Below, one piece after another: positions 58,927 to 64,000 of a DNA stretch of 64,000 nt. Where the stretch lies: contig NZ_CP108538.1 of NCBI RefSeq assembly GCF_035994185.1, positions 7,567,501 to 7,631,500 of the forward strand. The letters run 5' to 3'. The DNA is from Streptomyces sp. NBC_01217. Its GTDB lineage: Bacteria; Actinomycetota; Actinomycetes; Streptomycetales; Streptomycetaceae. The notes under the pieces are model-generated. The model was given only the letters and a program-made list of their open reading frames with translations. It searched no databases and was not told the DNA's origin. Made by a program: the position numbers and the translations under genes. How positions within the stretch are numbered: position 1 is the first letter of the stretch; every line of letters begins with the position of its first letter.

Positions 58927-59242
58927 TCGGCCTCCCGAGTCAGAACTCCCCCTCGATGCAGAGCAACAACCCTGTTGTTCCCGGTCCTGAGCGCCGTCCT
59001 CGACAATGCCCGCTGTCTTGGTCGGCGGCGAAAATAGGCAGAACAGGAGGATGCGAGGCAGCTTCGCAGTCCCACTAGGGCTGATGCCCAACAGGCCATT
59101 ACGCTCGATGCCTGGCCGGCCCAGCACCATCTGTTGCCCTTCCGGTGCTTGATCACCCGTTTCCCGGCGCCAGCGCGCGCGACTTCGGCGGCTGCTCACC
59201 AGCCCCTCCTGCCCGACGCCCCTCGATCCAGGAGCGAGATTC
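58927..59242. other. 316-bp gap inside the ATP-grasp run
   Basis: No gene is supported. It could carry a promoter for the last two genes. A GGAGCGAG ribosome site precedes ATG 59243. Confidence 0.4.
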
Positions 59243-60169
59243 ATGCTCTCCCCATCTCCCCCCAGACTCTTCTGGCTGCGCTCGGAACGCGACTACACCT
59301 CAGTCGCGGCGGCCGAGGAGGCGCGCACAGCAGCCTTGACCGCAGCCGCGGCGAACCTCGGTCTCGACTTTCACACGGCCACGGTCGACGACGTGGTGGT
59401 GACCCAGGTGGGAGAGACAGCCCTCGTACGTGTGCAGGGCGACCGCGTGGACTCGCGCGGCGTGTTCTTCCACCCCGGCTCGCTCGGCAGGCCCGCCCAG
59501 GCACCGGAAGCCTGGCGGCTCCTGAGCACCATGGGGATTCTCGAAGCTGCCGGGTTCATGGTCACCGTGCCTGCCGTGCACGCGATCAACTGGACCGACG
59601 CGATCGTGCCGCTTATCCGGTTCGACCTCGGCGAGGTGCGCACCCTGCCGTCGGTGCGGCTGTGCACCCGTGAGATCGAGGTCCATCGCGACCGGCTGCG
59701 CATCGCTGACTGGGGACTGCAATTCCCAGTGACCGTGCGCCCGGCGGTCCGCCGGCCCGGTGATCGAGTCTTCATCGCGGAGAGTGAACGCAGGCTGACC
59801 ACCCTCCTCCAGTTGGTGGGCGCTTCCGAGCTGACAGTCCTCGTGCAGCCGTGGCTCGGCGAGCACGTCGTCGAGCACGTCGTGGTGTGCATCGACGGGG
59901 AGCCGACCGGTCTAGAGGGGAAGCTGGGGGAGCGGCTGTCCCTCCCTGCGCGATCGGTCGCGGCCGAACTTGGGCTCGCCTACGTCCGAATCGGGTTCGT
60001 GGAGGACGCCGATCGGTTCTGGCTGTCCCACGTGGACTGCACGGGCTTCGCGTCCGACCTCGACGCCGACGCCGTCGGAGTCCAGTTGGCCGCCTACCGC
60101 GAAGCGTTCCATCGGTTCCGTGCCGAGAGTGACGCGGTTTCGGCCTCGGCACTGGGAGGAGGAGCATGA
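59243..60169 (+). CDS. Degenerate RimK-like ATP-grasp protein (probable non-catalytic partner)
   Basis: 308 residues. It aligns along its length with the next gene (both start PPRLFWLRSERD / VTMFWIRSERES and share VQPWLG and VDGEP/IDGEP). The catalytic features are missing: FPVTVRPAVRRPGDR replaces the lysine-glycine loop FPVVVKPSSWGGGNS, and SHVDCTG replaces the metal-binding EIEVDGG. Its stop overlaps the next start by ATGA. It may be a structural or substrate-binding subunit. Confidence 0.75.
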   Translation: MLSPSPPRLFWLRSERDYTSVAAAEEARTAALTAAAANLGLDFHTATVDDVVVTQVGETALVRVQGDRVDSRGVFFHPGSLGRPAQAPEAWRLLSTMGILEAAGFMVTVPAVHAINWTDAIVPLIRFDLGEVRTLPSVRLCTREIEVHRDRLRIADWGLQFPVTVRPAVRRPGDRVFIAESERRLTTLLQLVGASELTVLVQPWLGEHVVEHVVVCIDGEPTGLEGKLGERLSLPARSVAAELGLAYVRIGFVEDADRFWLSHVDCTGFASDLDADAVGVQLAAYREAFHRFRAESDAVSASALGGGA

Positions 60170-61149
60170 TCATTGCTCCCGACCCCGTCACGATGTTCTG
60201 GATTCGCTCCGAGCGCGAGAGCAAGTCACCGAATCCCTTCGACGCCGAGATCAACTCGCGCTACGACGCCGCCACGCGCAAAGCCGGCGTACTGCTGTCA
60301 CGGATCAGTGTCGACGACGTCGTCGTGGGCACCACGAAGGGCGAGGCCTCGGTCCGCGTGCGCGGCGACCTCATCGCACCTGACTCGGCGTTCTTCCATA
60401 CGAAGCTGGTCACGTGGCCCGTCGACCGGTTCGATTACTGGCGGCACCTGACGACCTACGCCGCCCTGTCAGCGGCCGGTTTCTTCACCACGGTCCCTGT
60501 CGGACTGAGCCTGATCAATAACGAGAAGCTGCTCACCGGGCTTCGGCGGTTCGGCAGTGCGGTCCGGCGGCTGCCGACGGTGCGCCTGGGCACCCGTGGG
60601 TACGGCCCGGACCATCTTGACTGGTGTACCGCCGAGATGCGCGCAAACGACATCGATTTCCCGGTGGTCGTGAAGCCCTCCAGCTGGGGAGGCGGGAACA
60701 GCGTGTTCGTCGCCTCCGACGCCGGAGAACTCGACACCGTGTTCACCTGGATGGCCGCTGCCGAGATGACGGTCGTGGTACAGCCGTGGCTCGGACGGGA
60801 CGTAGTCGACTACCGGGTGTTCTACGTCGACGGTGAGCCGTACCGCGTGCTGACGCGTCAACCGAGAGGCGACGCGCTCGCGGGCAACGTGGGCCAGGGC
60901 GGTGTGGCAGGGTGGACAACCATCCCCGATGCACTGGTCGATCCGGCCAGGGCGGTGGCCGACGACATCGAACTTCCCTACCTTTGCGTCGACTTTCTCT
61001 ACGCCGGAGGGCAATGGTGGTTCTCCGAGATCGAGGTCGACGGCGGCACCACCCAGGGTGACCATCACATGACCGAGGTGCGCTTCCGCTCGTACCGCTC
61101 ACGCTTCGACAGGTTCGTCCGCGGTCTCCGGTCGACTGGCACGCGGTAA
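60166..61149 (+). CDS. RimK-like ATP-grasp ligase (active partner)
   Basis: 327 residues. Intact ATP-grasp motifs: FPVVVKPSSWGGGNSVFV, TVVVQPWLGRDVVDYRVFYVDGEP, and the metal site YLCVDFLYAGGQWWFSEIEVDGG. RimK/LysX enzymes add amino acids to a carboxylate through an acyl phosphate. It is coupled to the degenerate paralog and is the last intact biosynthetic gene before the IS region. Confidence 0.8.
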   Translation: MIIAPDPVTMFWIRSERESKSPNPFDAEINSRYDAATRKAGVLLSRISVDDVVVGTTKGEASVRVRGDLIAPDSAFFHTKLVTWPVDRFDYWRHLTTYAALSAAGFFTTVPVGLSLINNEKLLTGLRRFGSAVRRLPTVRLGTRGYGPDHLDWCTAEMRANDIDFPVVVKPSSWGGGNSVFVASDAGELDTVFTWMAAAEMTVVVQPWLGRDVVDYRVFYVDGEPYRVLTRQPRGDALAGNVGQGGVAGWTTIPDALVDPARAVADDIELPYLCVDFLYAGGQWWFSEIEVDGGTTQGDHHMTEVRFRSYRSRFDRFVRGLRSTGTR

Positions 61150-61482
61150 CCGTCGTGGCAGGCGGGCGCCACTACTCCTTAAGACCCGACCGGAAGACAC
61201 TCTCGATCACCCAGCGCTCGGCCCACGACATACTGCAGCAGGACGGGCACGTTGGCGATCATGCTCCCGCCATCAGCAGGTCGTAGTGGACGTTGTTGGC
61301 GTCGCCAAAGCCCAGGATTCTTTTTTGCCCCGTTATCTTTTTCGCGGTCCTGCAACGGGGCCGCTGGCCTCCGGGCCCGGTATGACTGTTGCCCCCTGTC
61401 GAAGGCATGACCTGGGGGGTGGTGTCGCCGGGTCCGGGGGTGTTCGTCGGTGAGGCGTCCCCCGGGGTGTGGACACAGGGGC
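61150..61482. other. 333-bp junction region with gene scraps
   Basis: Minus-strand scraps include AERWVIESVFRSGLKE (61180-61225) and a ~20-residue piece with MAGSMIANVPVLLQYVV-like sequence in two frames (61230-61320), which resembles the end of a sugar ABC permease. Nothing is intact. Confidence 0.4.
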
Positions 61483-61692
61483 TCATGCCGCGATTGAGAG
61501 TTTAGCTGCTCGCAGATGCTGCTGTTCGAACTCCACCGGTGAGAGGTAGTTGAGGGCACTGTGGCGTCTGCGGGCGTTGTAGTAGGTCAGCCACTGGAAG
61601 ATTTCCTGCCTCGCCTGACGCATCGTCGAGAACAGCCTCTGGTGCATCGTCTCCCTCTTGAGCCCCTGCCAGAATGACTCGGCGAGGGCGTT
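61483..61692 (-). pseudogene. IS3 orfB, 3' part (interrupted by IS110)
   Basis: About 69 residues (ALAESFWQGLKRETMHQRLF, YYNARRRHSALNYLSPVEFE), including the catalytic Glu. They continue in frame from the orfB part at 63037-63786 if the IS110 element is removed. Confidence 0.88.
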
Positions 61693-61708
61693 GACGCTCC
61701 TATAGTTG

Positions 61709-62779
61709 TCAACTCGCGGCGGCGGTCGTTCGTGGGGCGGGTCGGATCAGGTGGTAGACCTCGCGGATGACGTAGCGCTTGAGGCAGCGGATGATCTCGC
61801 GTTTCGTCTTGCCTTCGGCGGTGCGGCGGGCGACGTAGTCGATGGTGGGCTGGTGGAATCGCATGCGGACGATGACGGTGCGGTAGATCGCGGCGTTGAG
61901 CTGTCGGTGGCCGCCGTGGTTGATGCGGTGCCTGCCGCTGGTCATGCCGGAGCCGGTCGGCACGGGCGCGATGCCGGCGAGCTTGGCGAGGGCGGCTTCG
62001 GACTTGATGCGTTCGGGGTTGTCGCCGGTCACGACGAGGATCTCGGCAGCAGTATCGACGCCGATGCCGAAGGGTTCAAGCAGCTGTGGGGCCGCGCGGT
62101 GGACCAGATCGGCGATCATTTTCGTCAGGTCCTTGGCCTCGGCGTCGAGGTACTGCCACCGTTTGGCCAGTGTGCGCAGGGCATGACGCAGTGCGTCCTC
62201 GGGGCCCTCCAGCTGGCGCGGGCGCAAGGCCGCCAGGTGGCGGGCCAGGGCGATCTGCGTTTTCCCCGCGGTCTCGTTGCGCAGGGGATCGGGAGCGTGG
62301 ACAAGCATCGCTTTCATGGTGACCATCGCCGCTGTGCGCTGTCCGACGGCCTGGTCGTGGGCGATCTTGAGCTGCCGGATCATCTCGGCTTCGCCGTCTG
62401 CGCTCTTGGGGGTGGCCGTCGCGAACCCGGCCAGGACGGCTCGGGCGGCGTTCTCGGCGTCCAGGGTGTCGGACTTTCCGTTCATCCGTCGCAGTCGCCG
62501 GTCCGGGCGGCCGGCCTCGACCACCTTGTGCCCGGCCCGTCGAAGGAACGAGGCCAGGGTGGCGCCGTAGGAGCCGGTGCCCTCGATTCCGAAGGCCAGA
62601 ATCCTGCCGTATGAGCCTGCCCAGTCCAGGAGTTGCTGGAATCCACCGGTGTCGGTGGGAATCGTCAAGGTAGCCAGGATCCCGCCGATGGTGTCCATCA
62701 CGGCTGCGACGTGCACGTGCTTGTGAGTGTCGACGCCGATCACGACGTGCCCGGACCTGTGCTGCTCGTTGGAGGTCAC
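61709..62779 (-). CDS. IS110-family DEDD recombinase
   Basis: 356 residues. The RuvC-like N-terminal domain has VVIGVDTHKHVHVAAV, then FGIEGTGSYGATLASFL and KSDTLDAENAARAVL (DEDD residues). The C-terminal Tnp20 domain has GIAPVPTGSGMTSGRHRINHGG with the catalytic serine. It is complete and probably functional. Confidence 0.92.
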   Translation of the reverse strand: MTSNEQHRSGHVVIGVDTHKHVHVAAVMDTIGGILATLTIPTDTGGFQQLLDWAGSYGRILAFGIEGTGSYGATLASFLRRAGHKVVEAGRPDRRLRRMNGKSDTLDAENAARAVLAGFATATPKSADGEAEMIRQLKIAHDQAVGQRTAAMVTMKAMLVHAPDPLRNETAGKTQIALARHLAALRPRQLEGPEDALRHALRTLAKRWQYLDAEAKDLTKMIADLVHRAAPQLLEPFGIGVDTAAEILVVTGDNPERIKSEAALAKLAGIAPVPTGSGMTSGRHRINHGGHRQLNAAIYRTVIVRMRFHQPTIDYVARRTAEGKTKREIIRCLKRYVIREVYHLIRPAPRTTAAAS

Positions 62780-63036
62780 CGCGTTCCTTCCGGCCGGTAG
62801 CGTGGGTGCACGCTGTCGCCGGCCGGACGGACAGGACTGTCACGGGGACGCTTTGACGAGTTGGCTCCAGGCTCCTATGAGGTCACGTCCGTCCGGCGGC
62901 AGCGCTTGCTGCGTGCCCGGCCGGACGGTCGACAGATCAACGCCAGGACACCCGCGGGGTCGGTCGTAAGCAAGAGTCAGACCGTCGCGGCCGGGACTAC
63001 CCGATCCTTGCGGGATCCGGTACGAAGAGAATGACA
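62780..63036 (-). ncRNA. Candidate bridge-RNA region of the IS110 element
   Basis: IS110 recombinases use a structured RNA made from the long non-coding end (work on IS621). This 257-base end has a perfect 11-bp inverted repeat (62822-62832 with 62887-62897), a further GCAGCGCTTGCTGC hairpin near 62900, and the word GCTCCTAT at 62871-62878 that also occurs at the opposite element end (61696-61703). The RNA itself is inferred, not shown. Confidence 0.45.
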
Positions 63037-63786
63037 GTCGTAACTCGAGCCGACCCGGCCCATGCTCCTGCGGATCCCGAAACCGTCGCAGACCTGTGCG
63101 AACGCGGCAGCGGTGTACTGCGAGCCCCTGTCCGCATGAAAGATCACGCCGTCCACGTGCCCGCCGCGGGCCGCCACCGCCATCTTGAGGGCGTCGATGA
63201 CCAGCTCGGCCCGCATATGGGTGGCCATCGAGTAGCCGAGCACCCGGCGTGAGCAGATGTCCAGGACGCAGGCGAGATACAGCCACGCCCCGCCGACCTG
63301 CACATACGTGATGTCACCGCACCACTTCTCGTCCAGCTGCCTGGCGGAGAAGTCACGTTGGACGAGGTCCGGGGCAGGCGGTGCGAGGCGGTCCGGGACC
63401 GTGGTGCGTTTACGGCGCCGCAGATGGAGGCCCTCCAGCCCGTGCTTGCGCATGAGCCGCTCGACGCGCTTGCGGTTCACCGTGTGTCCGAAGCCCCGCA
63501 GCTCAGCATGGACACGCCGCACTCCGTACGTTCCCTTGTGGTCGGTGTGGATCTCGCGGATTTCCGCGGCCAGGGCATCGTCGGCGGCCTGCCGCACCTC
63601 GCGGGCCTTCGCGCCGGCGATCCACCGGTAGAAGCCCGAGCGCGAGACCTGAAGCACCCGGCATATCCGCTGCACGCCGAAGTCGGCCCGGTTGGCGGAG
63701 ATGAAGCCCCAGCGGAGGGTCATGCCCTCATCTCCTTCGCGAAATACTGGGCCGCCCGGCGCAGGATCTCCCGCTCGAGTTCCCAC
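63037..63786 (-). pseudogene. IS3 orfB, 5' part (interrupted by IS110)
   Basis: About 245 residues up to MGRVGSSYD, with D in WCGDITYVQV and D in FHADRGSQY. The frame then runs into IS110 sequence. The real start is likely near 63723 (VTLRWGFISANRADFGVQRI), overlapping orfA. Confidence 0.88.
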
Positions 63787-64000
63787 TCCTTCTCAGCCCT
63801 GCGTAGCCGGCCGTTCTCCGCCCGCAGCCGGGCCAGTTCCTCATCCCTGCCCTCGGCGACCGGCTCGTCGCGGTTGCCGCGGCCCGCCTGCTCATCGGCC
63901 TGGCGCACCCAACTGCGCAGCGTCTCGCCGGTCACCCCAACATCCGCCGCCACCGCCGCATACGTGCGCTTCCCACCCGCCGCGCGGTACAGCGCGACGG
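63720..64000 (-). CDS. IS3 OrfA, cut by the window edge
   Basis: The visible C-terminal ~90 residues include the HTH (YAAVAADVGVTGETLRSWVRQ) and a coiled coil (LARLRAENGRLRRAEKEWELEREIL). The start is beyond 64000. It overlaps orfB. Confidence 0.85.
   Translation of the reverse strand, partial: VALYRAAGGKRTYAAVAADVGVTGETLRSWVRQADEQAGRGNRDEPVAEGRDEELARLRAENGRLRRAEKEWELEREILRRAAQYFAKEMRA

Larger units (their letters stand above)
61693..63036 (-). mobile_element. IS110-family element inserted in an IS3 orfB
   Basis: Placed by joining the two halves of the IS3 orfB: the codons for Tyr-Asp (right) and Asn-Ala-Leu-Ala (left) become contiguous when 61693-63036 (1,344 bp) is removed. No terminal inverted repeat or target duplication is evident, as is usual for IS110. 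The recombinase leaves ~257 bases upstream and only ~16 bases downstream, the IS110-group layout. Confidence 0.85.

Noticed and set aside
58858..59244. A minus-strand gene in the gap between ligase 3 and the last ATP-grasp pair
   Set aside because: No ribosome site or family motif is visible, and it overlaps the end of ligase 3.
61386..61482. A possible CRISPR or tandem array in the GC-rich stretch before the IS3 fragment
   Set aside because: No regularly spaced repeat could be found; the apparent similarity is G-run composition only.

Overview
The base composition (very high G+C, strong third-position GC, GTG and TTG starts) and the gene content (DUF5709 and DUF6296 proteins, an AfsR-type regulator, long GC-rich terminator hairpins) point to a Streptomyces or close relative. 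This is inferred from the sequence only. No rRNA or tRNA gene was seen.

The window has two halves. From 1 to about 25.4 kb it is ordinary chromosome with intact genes. It holds the 3' end of a subtilisin-like protease, several small metabolic and stress genes, an MFS transporter, and a secreted amidase. A 3-(3-hydroxyphenyl)propionate catabolic operon follows (mhpA-mhpB-mhpC on the minus strand, with an IclR regulator). Next come an ACP / ketosynthase / hydrolase mini-operon, a secreted nuclease with a lamin-tail domain, an AlkZ-like winged-helix protein, and a UvrA-like ABC protein. The half ends with a LuxR regulator whose N-terminus is cut off at about 25.42 kb.

From about 25.42 kb to the right edge the DNA is an accessory island. 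It contains biosynthetic genes separated by insertion sequences: an IS4 element holding an IS5 element; an IS3 element holding an IS427-like element; a second, truncated copy of the same IS3 element; fragments of IS1380, IS30, IS5 and ISAs1 elements; and an IS3 element split by an IS110 element.

The biosynthetic content is unusual. One compact plus-strand run (34.1-38.9 kb) encodes an EctB-like diaminobutyrate aminotransferase, an IPNS-like Fe(II) oxygenase, and the complete preQ0 set queC-queE-queD-folE. It is followed by an XRE/NB-ARC regulator, an FAH-family protein, an alpha/beta hydrolase and a frameshifted HisC-like aminotransferase. Further right are a B12-binding radical SAM protein, two copies of a DRE-TIM aldolase, two PhyH-type oxygenases (one of them at the left edge of the island beside a methyltransferase), an MFS exporter and five ATP-grasp proteins. 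The last two ATP-grasp proteins are a tandem pair in which the first has lost the catalytic motifs.

My reading is a pathway that makes a 7-deazaguanine carboxylate or nitrile and joins it, or small amino acids, by ATP-grasp amide ligation, with oxidative and C-methyl tailoring. No NRPS, PKS, phosphoribosyltransferase, tRNA-guanine transglycosylase or DpdA-like gene was seen in the window. Queuosine-tRNA or DNA modification is therefore less likely than a small-molecule product. The product itself cannot be named from the sequence. A 1,288-bp duplication, a frameshift, truncated genes and many IS elements show that the locus has been rearranged, so it may be partly inactive.
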